A stretch of DNA of 64,000 bases from Siphonodentalium dalli (taxonomy: Eukaryota; Mollusca; Scaphopoda; Gadilida; Siphonodentaliidae): assembly GCA_032622095.1 (NCBI GenBank), contig CP136064.1:258829863-258893862 (forward strand), written 5' to 3'. The notes beneath the pieces are model-generated. The model searched no databases, was not told the DNA's origin, and was given only the letters and a program-made list of their open reading frames with translations. A program made the position numbers and the translations under genes. Shown here in pieces: positions 1 to 12,367 of the stretch; position 1 is the first letter of the stretch; every line of letters begins with the position of its first letter.

Positions 1-413
1 TGAACATTTCCTATGAGATAACTACTCGTCAATGATGCTTTGGTATAGAAAGATTTACTCAACTTGTCAAATCATCCAATATTTCGGTAAATATGAACTA
101 TTGAAACGGAAAAATAATAAGTTTTATGACACCATCATGCGCAAAATGTTTCTGGTTTCGCTTCCAAATTGGGGTGATTACGCAATAGTGCGTCTTGTAT
201 CGCAAATGATTGAATCATAGAAATCCTCAATGATTTTAGGACTATCCTGAAATAGGTATAAGGAAAATAACATTCGTTGAACTTCATTGCGAAACGAGAC
301 ACGCAATATATTTATTCCACTATGTATATCACCTTTAACTTCAGGCTGTGTTCACAAAGTGGCAAATTTGTCTGAGTATATTTAAGATAATTCGTGACAA
401 AGTCACATAGATA
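1..413. other. Noncoding AT-rich stretch
   Basis: No credible coding region, RNA gene or repeat was recognised here. The short open frames have no family features. Confidence 0.5.
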
Positions 414-600
414 CCTTAAAATGTGCATATAGTGTCCTAAGTGTGACGTCAGAATGCAGTGGCCATTTTAGCTTTTTTATTTTGGGGTCGCTTCGGTTGC
501 CGTGTAGTATAAACGTCGGACTTTGAGTCGCAAGGCGCGCTCGCCGTCACGGACCGGGGTTCGAATCCCAATTTAAAAAATGTGCATTGTCCCCAAAAAA
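414..600 (+). repeat. tRNA-derived SINE copy 1
   Basis: The segment carries a pol III-like split promoter: an A-box-like GTTGCCGTGTAGTAT near 502-516 and a canonical B box GGTTCGAATCC at 558-568. The same block, including about 80 bases upstream (CCTTAAAATGTG, GTGTCCTA, GGCCATTT), recurs at 52151-52310 and its tRNA-like head recurs inverted at 52020-52100. The dispersed copies and the extra upstream sequence argue for a SINE or tRNA-related repeat and against a tRNA gene; no cloverleaf acceptor stem was found. Confidence 0.7.
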
Positions 601-1445
601 CCTGCAGCTTCTAAAGTGTGAACAACGAAACATTTATAAAATGCATGTGTACAACCATTTACTATGCGACCAATGGACATCTGTAATTCCATAAGATTCT
701 TTATAACTTACATATGGTCGAAATTTCATTTATGGCAAGAATCAACCACGCAATCACTCGTATCACTTCATATAGCTACAATAAGCCACACCTTAATAAG
801 ATAGTATGTCAAAAGTGTGGAAACGATAGCCATCTGTGAGGATTTGCATAAAACCTTACCACGCATTTTACGCACATTTGTGAACATAGCCTTATTATTC
901 GATCACGAAAACATGAGGTCAGTGTCTCAGCAAATGATGTACTCAATCCAATCAAACGCTCCTAAACCAGGTATGGTATGACCTGAATTCAACTATTATA
1001 GCTGTATTCAACCATAGTTCTTCCATCAATTTGGTGAACAACCTAAATGTTAATTCAATGAACTATCATAGCTGAACCGCGCAATAACCACAATAGTTGA
1101 CTTCAGATTGTGTCAGATCTGAATATGAGCGATGTGTATTATTTTTTGCCTTATTAATAACGCGCTTATTTTGTAACTAGGAATCATGAAAGAAATAAAT
1201 TCACAAGGTTGATATTGTTGTTACTATTTTTGTCCAGCGTTTAAAGTAGCGTTCAGACGAATGCAATATAATTAGCACCCCATTTTGTGTGAGATGTCGT
1301 TCGGGGTGGGGGGGGGGGGGGTTTGCTTCTTGCTACGTTGGCAAGCACCCCATACACAGTAGGTAAACACCTACTGCAGTGTGTGTGGGCTTAATGTAAT
1401 ATACTCACAAACTCAAACCCAACTTATATACGCTCTTCAGCAGCA
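601..1445. other. Noncoding stretch with poly-G run
   Basis: No gene seen. A G-rich homopolymer run lies at about 1306-1321. The rest is AT-rich unique-looking DNA. Confidence 0.5.
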
Positions 1446-1844
1446 ATAGAGACCTTTCGCAAAAACCACTATTACGATTGCGGATAGGATATATTGTCCT
1501 AGTAAGGTTGACACCATCCCAATGTACCTATACGGTGGCTAATTGGTGAGAGGGCATATGCCCCACTATATTCAGTTACACATACATTTGATGGAAAAAG
1601 TAATGTGTGTCTCTTTCAGATATCATGTTCTTATCCGCGTGTAATACACCACACGGATACTGTTAGAGCGTCCCCAAGCAGGACCGGTGGCATATTCTTG
1701 ACACATCTGCACATAATTAAACTGCGTGGGGTATATTTCGTCTCACATAAGAACCCCCGTGCGTAAAGATTGAATTTTGGCTGTATACTGGCAGGATATT
1801 TCCATATCCGTAATCGTATTCGTGATTTTGCGAAAGGTCTCTAT
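1446..1844. mobile_element. MITE-like element with terminal inverted repeats
   Basis: ATAGAGACCTTTCGCAAAA at 1446-1464 is perfectly inverted at 1826-1844, and the match continues inward with mismatches for about 45 bases per arm (ATTACGATTGCGGATA against its complement near 1804). There is no coding capacity in the 399 bp. A target-site duplication is not clear, so the exact ends may be a few bases further out. Confidence 0.6.
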
Positions 1845-2839
1845 TATAGCATATAAAAGTGGGTTGGAGGGGAGGGCTGACAACCCTTTCTAATCTTCCC
1901 GGGGGATCATCCCAAAATCCAAACCAGTGTGAGATGTCATTAGACATGCACCTTTCGCATAATGAACATCAACAGATAATCATTACGAATACTACGTCAC
2001 TAGAATTGTGTTCTTTCTAATCGTTGTCGTTTTTCCCTATCCGTTGTTACGATTACAAATACTCACAAATACATGATAAGTTCGCGATCGTTTCTCAGCT
2101 CCTCAATGTGGGAGATGACTCTGAGATTATGTCCTTAAATCGTGATCGCCATGCGGCCTTAATTGTTATATATTAGTGTCAATCATATCATTCGTCGTCG
2201 TGAAATACGAGAATCTTGCGAAACACAAAGCGTTAAGCTATGACCTGATACCAGCATAATATGATCGTACGTGACACGTAATGGAGCAACCGCCAAGTTG
2301 ATCATCAAGTTCAATAATACAATAATTATAGGATGTTATGTACAGCGTTTCACATGACTGTGCTACACCACTCGGAGAGATGCCTGTGTCATCACACTAA
2401 AATACCATATTAGAACGTGGATTGAGATATTCCTATATAGTCACCAATAGCTGGGTTACTACCGTAGTACCTGACATTGTCCATCTTGTGAACTATTCAA
2501 ACCCAGCATTAAAATCATGGTTATGATCAGTCCAAGCATATGACGAAAGTTCGAACAGCAGACAATAATAGCTGAGGACCTGGTGTGAATTGAACTGTGG
2601 TTGGGTCTCATGATTATCTACCCCTGCACGTCAGAACAAAATTATGTCATTAAATGGCATAAGTAGCTTGAGGATGGAAGTGAACCATCATCCCACAGTG
2701 GATTCAACCCGGCCAACAGGTCCTCGGTGTCTGCAAACACATTACCACAAGTACAGGTTTAAATTTTTAATGGATTAGTTTTTCATGAATGCAGTAGTAG
2801 GTATCACAGCAGATGTTTACTTAGTATTACTAGATGGAA
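1845..2839. other. Noncoding stretch
   Basis: No gene or repeat recognised. The open frame opposite 1717-1947 is short, overlaps the inverted-repeat element and has no family features. Confidence 0.45.
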
Positions 2840-3290
2840 ATGGAATGTCACTTTAATATTTGAGTCGGACATAGATTACCTTAGCTGAAGGCAATCAATG
2901 CAATAAGCGAAGCAGAAACGGAAATTATTGAATGAAGTGTAGTGAATATGAAGCATCACTTTAATATGTGAGTGAAATTGAGTCGGACATACATGTAGAA
3001 TACCTTAGCTGAAGGCAATCAATGCAATAAGCGATGTAGAAACGGAAATTATTGAATGAAGTGTAATGAATATGAAGCATCACTTTACTTAAATATGGAT
3101 TGGGTGGAAAAGAAATGTCACTTTAGTAGTTATCGATGATATACATGTAGAATTACATGTCCAGATTATCCTCGTTGAAGACAATCAATGCAATGAGCAG
3201 TGTAGAAATGAAAAATGTTGCCTGAATGAATCGATGCGTGTGAACATAAAGTCTCACTTTAATGTTTTGTTGAGATGATGGAATCAACGA
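2840..3290 (+). repeat. Degenerate tandem repeat, three units of 124-166 bp
   Basis: The word AAGGCAATCAATGCAATAAG occurs at about 2888 and 3012 and a variant at 3178. Each is followed by the same order of words (GAAACGGAAATTATTGAATG, then ATGAAGCATCACTTTA). The first two units are nearly identical and the third is diverged. Confidence 0.75.
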
Positions 3291-3392
3291 TGAATTTGCA
3301 ATTTCCTTTAATGAAGAAAACAATGATGAAATTGGTTTACTTGTACATGCAGCTGAAATTGTGAATTTGACAGAAATTTAATTATTATGAAT

Positions 3393-3607
3393 ACAGTAAT
3401 GCTCTAATTAATCGACCTTTTAACCACAGCAGAATTATGGGTAACTTTTCAGGATTTAGTCGGAAATATGGCTTATTGCCATTCATCGGAAAGCTCTCGG
3501 TGAGAGCTTTCCGATGAATGGCAACAAGCCATATTTCCGACTAAATCCTGAAAAGTTACCCATAATTCTTCTGTGGTTAGGGAGTCAATTAATTAGGGCA
3601 TTACTGT
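3393..3607. mobile_element. Foldback element, near-perfect palindrome (family F1, copy 1)
   Basis: The left arm runs from ACAGTAATG at 3393 to about 3499 and the right arm is its reverse complement to CATTACTGT at 3607, with almost no loop around 3497-3502. Arms are about 105 bp with few mismatches. A related palindrome lies at 4177-4352, so this is a mobile foldback/MITE family and not a single-locus hairpin. No coding capacity. Confidence 0.8.
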
Positions 3608-3786
3608 CTGTGATGTGTCGCTTTTAATGAATTGGAAATGACAGCGGTATGGAAACGGTCACTGCGGTGGAGTTAGGATAAATGGGGATTACATGCCGTT
3701 CGGTTATGATACCGCGGTCTACAGGTATTAGCGGGTTGTCACACCAGACGTTGAAGAAAATTATAATATATCTCCATGATGATCTT

Positions 3787-3905
3787 GTTAAAGATCGGGT
3801 AAGTGTTGGCGATGGGTATTGCTGTTAAAATAGTCACATGCATTAAAACCGCCATAAACAGAAATAATATTATAAACAAACTGTGTTCTTATCGCAATCA
3901 TAAAT
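3787..3905 (-). mobile_element. Fragment of the TTAA-flanked MITE
   Basis: TTAAAGAT at about 3788 followed by GGGTATTGCTGTTAAAATA and CCGCCATAAACAGAAA matches the end of the elements at 34117-34639 and 50313-50825 in the same word order. Homology fades after about 3905, so this is a truncated or highly diverged copy. Confidence 0.65.
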
Positions 3906-4176
3906 ACATGTATCACGTTAATTTCAGCATGTTGTTATGTTAGTACTCTGAGTTACATTGTATGTAAGCAAACGACATCTTATGTAAACAAAGAGTACAT
4001 GTATGTAAAGAGTATGCAATAAGCAAAACACTCAACACCGAGTAGACCCCCACTACATGTATGATATATGAACTATTGTTAGAAATGCCACTGTTATTTA
4101 CAACATACCGCATTACCGGTATGGCTAAATCTCAGATTTTGGTGTTGAATGGGTCACCATGAATCACTCTCGACCT

Positions 4177-4352
4177 ACAGTAAATACCTAAGTAATCAAC
4201 TCCATAACCACAACAGAATTATGGGTAACCTTTCAGGATTTAGTCGGAAATATGACTTTCCGATGAATGGCAACAAGCCCTATTTCCGATTAAATCCCGA
4301 AAAGTTACCCATAATTATGTTGTGGTTATGGACTTACTTGGGGCATTACTGT
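4177..4352. mobile_element. Foldback element (family F1, copy 2)
   Basis: The arms AACCACAACAGAATTATGGG and its complement near 4300-4325 match the outer halves of the 3393-3607 palindrome. The centre is shorter: the innermost part of the left arm is missing, leaving an asymmetric loop near 4255-4265. Confidence 0.75.
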
Positions 4353-4573
4353 AATCAATTGCCACGGTGCCTGAAAGTTTTTTGCTTATCGCTCACTATT
4401 TACATGCTGTATATATACAAATTCTCCGCTTACACAAAGCGTGTTTGGTGGAAAACAACGCATTCATAATATGATAATTATCATATACTATCATTATATT
4501 CTTGAGTAAATTTTCATAATTTGGTAACTGTTATTTCTAAATTATTACTTACATGTACATATGTAAATGTACA

Positions 4574-5215
4574 GTAGCTGATGTGCCTGACTTCATCCGG
4601 GCTACTTAGGGAACATCGTTGCCTATATGTGTATACATTGTATATCAAGGTCGCGGTCAAGGACACAGTCGCACGTGAAATTGGACCCACCCATATACAT
4701 GTAGTTCCCGGGATCAAAGTACATTACCAAATTCGAGTCGGATCGGTCGTGCAGTTTTTGAGTTAATAACACACAGAGACAGAAGTTCCAAAATATAATA
4801 TAATAGATCAGCTGATGTACCTGACTTCGTCCGGGCTATTTAGGGATTTCTCTATGATCATCTCGGTTTGGACAAAATATACAGCATCTGGACAAACGAT
4901 CAGTCGAGGTCCAGAAACATGTCAATGTCAAGGACAGTCGCATGTGAAATTGGACCTGCCCATATTGTTCCCAGGATGAAAGAAGCCTACATGTACCAAT
5001 CGGATTGGTTGAGGTCCAGACACATGCCTATATGAGCATAGACCTATATGAGCGAGGTCATGGTCAAGGACATGGCCACTCGTGAACTTGGACCCGTCCA
5101 TATAGTTCCCGGGATCAAAGTAGACATACATGTACATGTACATACCATATTTGAGTGGGGTCAGTTAAGCAGTTTTCGAGTCTATAAGACACACATAAGT
5201 TCCAATATATACAAT
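4574..5215 (-). mobile_element. Two Helitron-like elements in tandem (cluster 1)
   Basis: Read on the minus strand, each unit ends with a short hairpin (arms AGCCCGGA / TCAGGC type) followed by CATCAG and a CTRR-like end. The first unit is 4574-4807 and the second runs from 4808 to about 5215. At the junction the minus strand reads CTGA immediately followed by TC and an AT-rich TATATTATATTTTGG start, the same arrangement as in the better preserved cluster at 12368-14027. Internal sequence consists of degenerate repeats (GTGAAATTGGACC, GTTCCCGGGATCAAAGT). The 4574 end reads CTAC and the 5' end near 5215 is worn. No Rep/helicase coding. Confidence 0.65.
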
Positions 5216-8094
5216 AATGAAGGCCAGCTTTAAGTTCCACAGGTATACATGTAAAGAGAATCTTATATTGTGTTATGTTTTCATTTATATCAGGTTGAAT
5301 AAATTATTTTTAATAGAACTATTTAAATTTGAGGATTTCCATGTCAATGTGTATTGATAGATCCTTTATTTAGCATGCTGTCCTATGGTATTTATTACCC
5401 TTGGTATCATCCCGCGTCATATTAGAAGCATTCTTAAAACCTTTTGTCCCATTATTTTGAAGAAAAATGACCCTAGGAACAAATTTACAGGGCCAGGAAA
5501 AAATGTGTAAGCCGAGCTGCTGAAGCACTCACCCACCACCGCCTAGTGTTCGGAAAAAATTGCAAACCTGACCGACCCCATTTTTTCGGCTTGTAACCCA
5601 AACAAGATATTTAATATTTCTACTTGGCCTTATGGTGAGTGTAATCGTTGATTCAATATTGAACTATTTTAAGGTTTATTAAAATCCTTTCCCCTCTCAG
5701 TTCAATTATGGGCATATCATATGAAAGTGTAATTGGATATAGGTCTACCTGTATCCCACAAAGACATTTTTGTTAGAAAAACCCATATTAATGTTAATAA
5801 TAAGTGTCCAATATTACACCTGTCATCTCAATTGCGGGAGCAAATAAACGATATCGCTGTGTTTTCCTCATGGGAAGGACTGCTTGTACATGTACATATA
5901 CCCCGCTGGACAAAACAAGTGTCCACTGCCACCGCGGTGTACTTGCCGTTCGGCCGCGGTGTCACTTTGTTCATTCATAGCTGTACAGGTGCCCAAATTT
6001 GTATGGGGGGGTGGGGGCTGATACATTGTGCCCAGATTTGTTAACATTTTATAGTACGACATAGTTATAACACAGTTTTTTGCAGAATACACCATATACC
6101 GGTATATACACACAGATATACCTATGACAAAATAGATTCAATTAACCTTAAATACATGTATGTATACACTATACAATGTAATTTCTCTTTGAACTACCAT
6201 TCACTTTGCCCGAATTTGACCAAAAATATCTCCAATTGGCCCGATCATGAGCTTTCAAACTGTTTGGGGGGGGGGGTAAGCCCTCCCAATCCCCTTGCCT
6301 GTACAGCTACATGTATGTATACATTTGTATTGGTGTACAGATACATGGCTAGTGGACAATGACATGGCCACGATTATTGATTTTGATAATCGATAATCGG
6401 TCGTCAATAAACGACTATAATTGATTAATCGTACCTAATATTAATAACATCAGTGGAAGTATACCGTAATATGGCCTATTGCCTGGGTGCTCGATAACTC
6501 AATAACTGCACCGTCGCTGGTCGTTTTAGACATTGGCTGATGTATTTTTTACGTTAATAAAGTGCATCATAAACCACTGTTAATGACTATTGAGCACAAT
6601 GTATTGAATACCAGCACAGTTCTCGGTTTCACATTAAAAAGAAAATATAAATATAATATCAATTTGATTGATAGAAGCGGCGATGTGTTATTATATGGTT
6701 ATTATATTTGTGAGTTCATTAGAATGAACGTAGCGATTAATTTCAGTTTTAGGAATAGCCACACATACAAACAATAGGAATGAACGATGGACCGCCGGTG
6801 GTTCCTAAAGAAAGGAATCAAATGTTATGGAAACTATAAGTTTCATCAAACTTCAAGAGCGTGGTTAACAATCACAAACGTGTGCCCCCACCTGCAAATT
6901 GCACGACTCAGAACAAGCTAAGTATTTGATAACAGTCTGTTTCATTCGGGCATTCACCACACGATATGCGATAGCCTTTACTTGTAACTTCTAAGTATAC
7001 ATTTGTACTTATACAAACAAAGTACACTCGCAATGCAATTGCGGAGAACATCACATTAAAATGCCATATATATATTGTTCCCTGGTTTTAGAGAGAATGT
7101 CAATCAACTTCCCATTGGTCCAATCAGATTCAAGGGCGAGTGCATTCAGTTCATTGAACACGATGACAGTCGGCACATTTCAAAGACATATTGCCACCTT
7201 TCAAGTATATTAAAATATACAATGATGTCACAATGTGTTCAAATCTGCAGTGCCGCCAATTTGTAGAATATACAACGATCCGACTAGAAACCATGTCGTA
7301 TCATCAAATGAACTGCGGACTGTTTGCAACATATATCAGTAGTACTCATGTTATTGGAATCTCTTTGGTACGCGATAAAAGGATGTTAACAGCTCGGTTG
7401 TAGATGGAACTGTGTAAAATAAACACGGTACTCAATAATACCCGGCATCTTCTGACGTCCGATATAAATAACGCAGATTAATCGACGATGGAAATGGTAA
7501 TCGATTATCGGCTTTATCAACAGTTCATCGATTATATCGAAGAATGATGATAAATACCGACCGACGATGAAAAATGACTGACGAAGAACGATGACGAAAA
7601 AAGGTTAGATGAAATAATAATTAATGATATCATTTTTAAAGCTAACATACCTACCTTTAAAAAACTTGGACTTGGATAACAATGCCTCCATAGTCCAGGA
7701 CCAGGCATTGTGTAGACCCAAATGAGTCAAATACATGATATAAATCTGAAGAGCTTCCCTGGAGCTAGGCATTCGCCGCATTGTGTTCACATGCAACATC
7801 GCCAAAATCCTCATCAGAATTCCGATATCACTTCCTTTAAGTTTAATGGACTGATCGAATAAGATAACTGTCGATTATGTAATGTAATTCTTCACGAAAA
7901 CAAGCGAGTAATTAATCTACTAGTGAGCTGGCATTGTCAACAAGAAATTCAATTAATTGAGGAAAAACACCCACTGTCCTGAGTGGTATTGATAAGCTAT
8001 TGGGGGGGGGGGGGGGTCTACCACTTCGCATGCAAAATAACATGAATGACACCAACAGCTTGAATGTGGGAATAACCCACCATAAGAAGAGCTA
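5216..8094. other. Noncoding stretch
   Basis: No gene recognised in 2.9 kb. It holds poly-G runs near 6266-6275 and 7999-8013 and AT-rich words such as GATAATCGATAATCGG near 6380 with a similar inverted word near 7505. These may be worn ends of an element but I could not establish it. The open frames (for example 5733-6044) are short and featureless. Confidence 0.45.
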
Positions 8095-8520
8095 ATTGTG
8101 CTTAAGCACAATAAGGGATATTCCTTATTGCGCTTATAAGCTCAATAATGGAATAAGGGAATCTCTAGTGTGCTTAAGCGCAATAAGGGAATATTTAATT
8201 GCGCTTAAGCGCAATGAAGAATATTCAAATTGCGCTGATAAAGCCCAATAATGAATCTCTTAATAAGGAATAATATATTATATATAGTACATAAACTCCT
8301 TATAATTCAGGTGGTGTAGTCCATCTCCATGGCACAATGGGTGGAACAAATATAGGATTATTCTACTATTTGCAGAAGGGTGATATAATGAGAGAGATAT
8401 TAATTGTGTTTAAGTGCAATGGGAAGTAATTGCGGTTAAGCTTAATAAGGAATGTCTTATTGCATTCTCATTGGGCTTAAGCGCAATTAGAGATTCCTTA
8501 AGTTATTGCGGTTAATCGAA
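8095..8520. repeat. Array of GCGCTTAAGCGC palindromes
   Basis: The self-complementary word GCGCTTAAGCGCAAT or close variants recur many times between 8095 and 8515, spaced 20-60 bases by AT-rich spacers such as AATAAGGGAATATTC. Neighbouring copies can also pair with each other. It is noncoding on both strands. Confidence 0.75.
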
Positions 8521-8857
8521 ATTGTCTATTAAATGTCAATTTTGATTTCCGTAGAGATCATCAATGATGTCTATGCGCAAGGGACCCGCGCCAATTTTCT
8601 CTGTTGGGATTCCAATTGTTGGCTTATTAAAGATGCACATATGCTGAAGATACAGTCGCGGGCAAAACGCGCTCCCGTACATGTAGGTCGGGTTTTGGCC
8701 CCAAGTGAATTAAAATGTCATTGAAATAATCGGTTTCTCCCCATAAACATCCATATATTCAAAATACATGTTTTTGGAGCAGAATTAGGTACCGGGTAGT
8801 CCATATTGGACGCCATCATGGAATTTAATTTTTTTGTTTAATTTTCAGACATATTTA
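8521..8857. other. Noncoding spacer
   Basis: No gene or repeat recognised between the palindrome array and the 44-bp array. The 63-codon open frame starting at 8533 has no recognisable feature. Confidence 0.4.
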
Positions 8858-9163
8858 TTAGTTATGTGGATGGAGTTATCATTAACCTCACATCCTTATA
8901 TTGGTTATGCGGATGGTGTTATCATTAAACCTCACATCCTTATATTGGTTATGTGGATGGGGTTATCATTAAACCTCACATCCTTATATTGGTTATGTGG
9001 ATGGGGTTATCATTAAACCTCACATCCTTATATTGCAGGTTATGTAGATGGAGTTATAATTAAACCTCACATCATTACATTGGTTATTTAGATGGCGTTA
9101 TCATTATACCTCACATCCTTATATTGGTTATTTAGATGGAGTTATCATTATACCTCACATCAG
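8858..9163 (+). repeat. 44-bp minisatellite, about seven units
   Basis: Units of the type GGTTATGTGGATGGGGTTAT followed by CATTAAACCTCACATCCTTA recur at 44-base spacing (for example starts near 8903, 8947 and 8991). Outer units are more diverged than the central ones. Confidence 0.85.
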
Positions 9164-9329
9164 TGTGTTGGGGATTTTGGACCTTGACTTGGGACCTTTG
9201 GTTTTGGTGAGTTTGAAGCCTGTTTACATTTCGAAATGTTGTCAGTTTTGTATCGTCTGCAGCGGAACTCGGCATGTTGAAGCAAAAGTTACAAGGCATT
9301 GCACCGTTATGATTTTGGCATTGTTGAAC

Positions 9330-10165
9330 AGAAGAGAAATACAGAATACAAATCAGTATCAAATGATAAAATGTATATGTAACGAGTCTATAATACAAAT
9401 GAAAAACTTGGGGATGGGTGGGCAATACGGGGAAATATGGGTTGATACCGATATAGATTTGAAGAGCGATAATGACCAATGTTGATATATTATGCATCTC
9501 AACTCTATTGTTGCGACAAGGCTATAAAATAGAGGGGGTGTCAGAAACTTACTAGTAGTTATCTCTATATAGTGCCAGAATAGTTATTTATCGACTTCTA
9601 TAGTGGTACAATGCAAATTAGAATCAAATTATAAAATATGTATCTAACACAACTATACCGATGAAAAGAAAAATAATAATATGGGCCGGGATTAGATGTT
9701 GGGTTGGTTATATGGAGTAAAAGGAGTTCATACGATAAACTGACATAAATTAGTAGAGCTATAGCGATCAATGTTGCCATGTAATGCATCGCGACTATAC
9801 TGTAGCGACAATTGTATAAAATTGGGGGGGGGGTTCTGAAATTATCTCTATCTCTATAGATGGCACCAGAATTATATAAAAACTTTAAGGAATAGCAAAT
9901 GATATACGTATACGCATAGTACACGTAATACCATAGACATAAGTATTGATCACATGATAAAAATATGTACATAACTCGACTATACCGATGTAATAAATTG
10001 GACCAGGATTAGAGGTTGGGTTGGTTACATGTGGATAATTGGATATGCGGTTAATACGATAGACCGATAGGTGTTGATACGATAGACCGAAATAAATTTG
10101 TCGAGTGATAGTGATCAATGTTGACGTAAAAAGTAATGCGACTGTACTGTCGCACAATTATCAGG
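9330..10165 (+). repeat. Degenerate ~300-350 bp tandem repeat, about 2.5 units
   Basis: The marker GATCAATGTTG (or GACCAATGTTG) occurs at 9474, 9766 and 10113. It is followed by GCGACTATACTGT-like words, a G-run and ACCGATG...AATAA with GGTTGGGTTGGTTA. Open frames on both strands here are by-products of the repeat. Confidence 0.7.
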
Positions 10166-10229
10166 TAGAAATTGTCAAATATGTACCCTGGTGTCCAATA
10201 TGGAGCACATCAGAAAACATTCGCAGTGC

Positions 10230-10775
10230 CCTAAAATTTATTTAACACAGGATTTCCCATTCAAATCGATTTATGTCGATAAAACTCTTATTTTTCAAAA
10301 AATTAAGCTGAGACTTGGTGTGTCTGCGTGAAATACTTATATATTCCTAAAATGACAGGTTCGATCACGTAATTATGTTCTAGATGGCAGAAAGAATTTT
10401 TTTCGATGATAAATTTTAATATAGGATTTGCCATTCAAAACGATTTATGTCCATAAAACTCTTATGTTTCAAAATTTTAAGCTGAGACTTGGTATATCTG
10501 CGTGGAATACTTATATATTCCTAAAATGACAGGGTCCAATACGTAATTATGTTTTAAATGGAAGAAATGAATTTTTTTCGATGATAAATTTTAACATGGG
10601 ATTGTCCCATTCAAATCTATTTATGTCGATAAAACTGTTTTTTTTCAAACTTTTAAGCTGAGACTTGGTGTTTCTGCGTGGAATACTTATATATTCCTAA
10701 AACGGCAGGGTCAGCACGTAATTATCTTTTAGATGGAAGAAATTGATTTGTTTCGATGATAAAAATCCAGCGTAA
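10230..10775 (+). repeat. 175-bp tandem repeat, three units
   Basis: GATTTATGTCGATAAAACTC recurs at 10268, 10442 and 10618 (spacing 174 and 176). Each copy is followed by TTAAGCTGAGACTTGGT, ATACTTATATATTCCTAAAA and ATTTTTTTCGATGATAAA. Units are highly similar. Confidence 0.85.
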
Positions 10776-12367
10776 ATCAGCGTAAACAATTTTAACAATC
10801 ATATTCCCAAGTGGCATTTTGGTCAAAATATCGCTTTCTCGACGGGGAGATCTGATCCTAACAAAAGCTAAGATTTATTTAGATAGAATTATTGAGAGAA
10901 TTTGACAGATTATGGTGCATTTTGAGAGAATTTTAGTGGAGAAAACGTTTGCTTCAAACATGCGAATTCAGCCAATTACAGTTGCAGACGAGCGCTGTCA
11001 CTGTCAAAATCAGATTGACAACACATTGAACAAATGCAGGCCTGAAACTCACCTTTTTGGGAGGTAAATCTAATAAATTAGATATCAAATCAATCATTCC
11101 TAAGCACATTCGAAGATATCCCGCAAGTTTTGAATATCTTAGGACACAGAAACAGTCAAAATGAATGAATTTAAATCAGCTTGCGAGACATGTACATGTG
11201 TACGATTTGATTTTGAGGCGCCTTGTTTACGATGACGTCATTTGCGTTGCTTCCCAACCTTAATCCTTTCCACTCTCAACGACATTTCAATTGGTTGAAA
11301 TTAAAAAGTTCTCAAGTTCCAGCTCAACCTGAATCTAGTTACTCAATTGGTAGAAATACTTTAGCAGTAATTCTTAGTTTTATAAGTTATAACTCTAATT
11401 TTATTGATGATACGAGCTCAACATCATAATATGTCACTGTTTATGGCGGTGTTATCTAAAGGTGTGCTTTGATAATGATTATAATTTTATTTTGCGATCA
11501 AACGTCAGTGCAGCTCAGCAGAAACGCATAGGCACTAGTTCAATTCAGCAGAAACGCATGAGTCCTACGATTATAGACACCCACTGGACGCGCGTTGGTC
11601 AGTGGGTGAAAAATGAAGGTGAACGTTGTTTCGGTCTATGGGATGGTAGCAATTTCTGGATCAAGTAAATGCCGTAAGCCGGATGGCAGGGCGGTCACTA
11701 GACGAGGAATAATTAATTATTATGCGTATAATATAGGCCCTACCAATGATTTTTATCAGATGAAAAGGCTGTAATTAATCCTCGGTATGAACTGATTATC
11801 CAGAATTTTATCAGTTTCTGCTGGATTCTGCGCAGTGACAGACCGGAGGTCACGTGTTAATTTTCCAAAATAACGTACATGCTTCCTGAATTTCTTCTCA
11901 TCGCATAGAATATATAGAACAAATTATATGACGTCATCATTCACACGCGCCTTAGGTATAAACACCCACCGGGGTGGTTGCTATTAAGTACAATATTATT
12001 TGGTTAGCAATATTTTTGGGCAATTAATCGATTCTGATAACTGAAGCGGCATTTCTAAAAATGTTGTTGTTGTTGGAATCTGATTATATGGGGACCATCG
12101 AATCGGGTTGAGTACCTTTAAAAAGTGTTCAGACAGTCTGTTGTGTTGGTTAGCATGTTGCGTTTACACGATCGGTTGTCCGCATTAAACTGTTCACTAT
12201 GCTGCGTACGTTCCGTTATAACGCTAAGTTTCCGTAACATGCCAAATCCCAGCAACAAATATTGCATATTGACATAAATAGAAGTCGATTTTCCTTCGCT
12301 TCAAAGACAGGTGCCATCTTTTATATCGATTGCAAATATGAAACGTGTTGACGCACGTAATATAAGA
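10776..12367. other. Noncoding stretch
   Basis: No supported gene. The 68-codon open frames starting at 11223 and 11462 show no family features. AGCAGAAACGCAT is repeated at about 11517 and 11547. Confidence 0.4.

Noticed and set aside
502-570. tRNA gene with B box GGTTCGAATCC
   Set aside because: No complete cloverleaf or acceptor stem, and the same sequence recurs as a dispersed repeat with extra upstream DNA.
9132-9497. Overlapping ~110-120 codon frames on both strands
   Set aside because: They lie in tandem-repeat DNA, are mirror frames of each other, and show no protein family signs.
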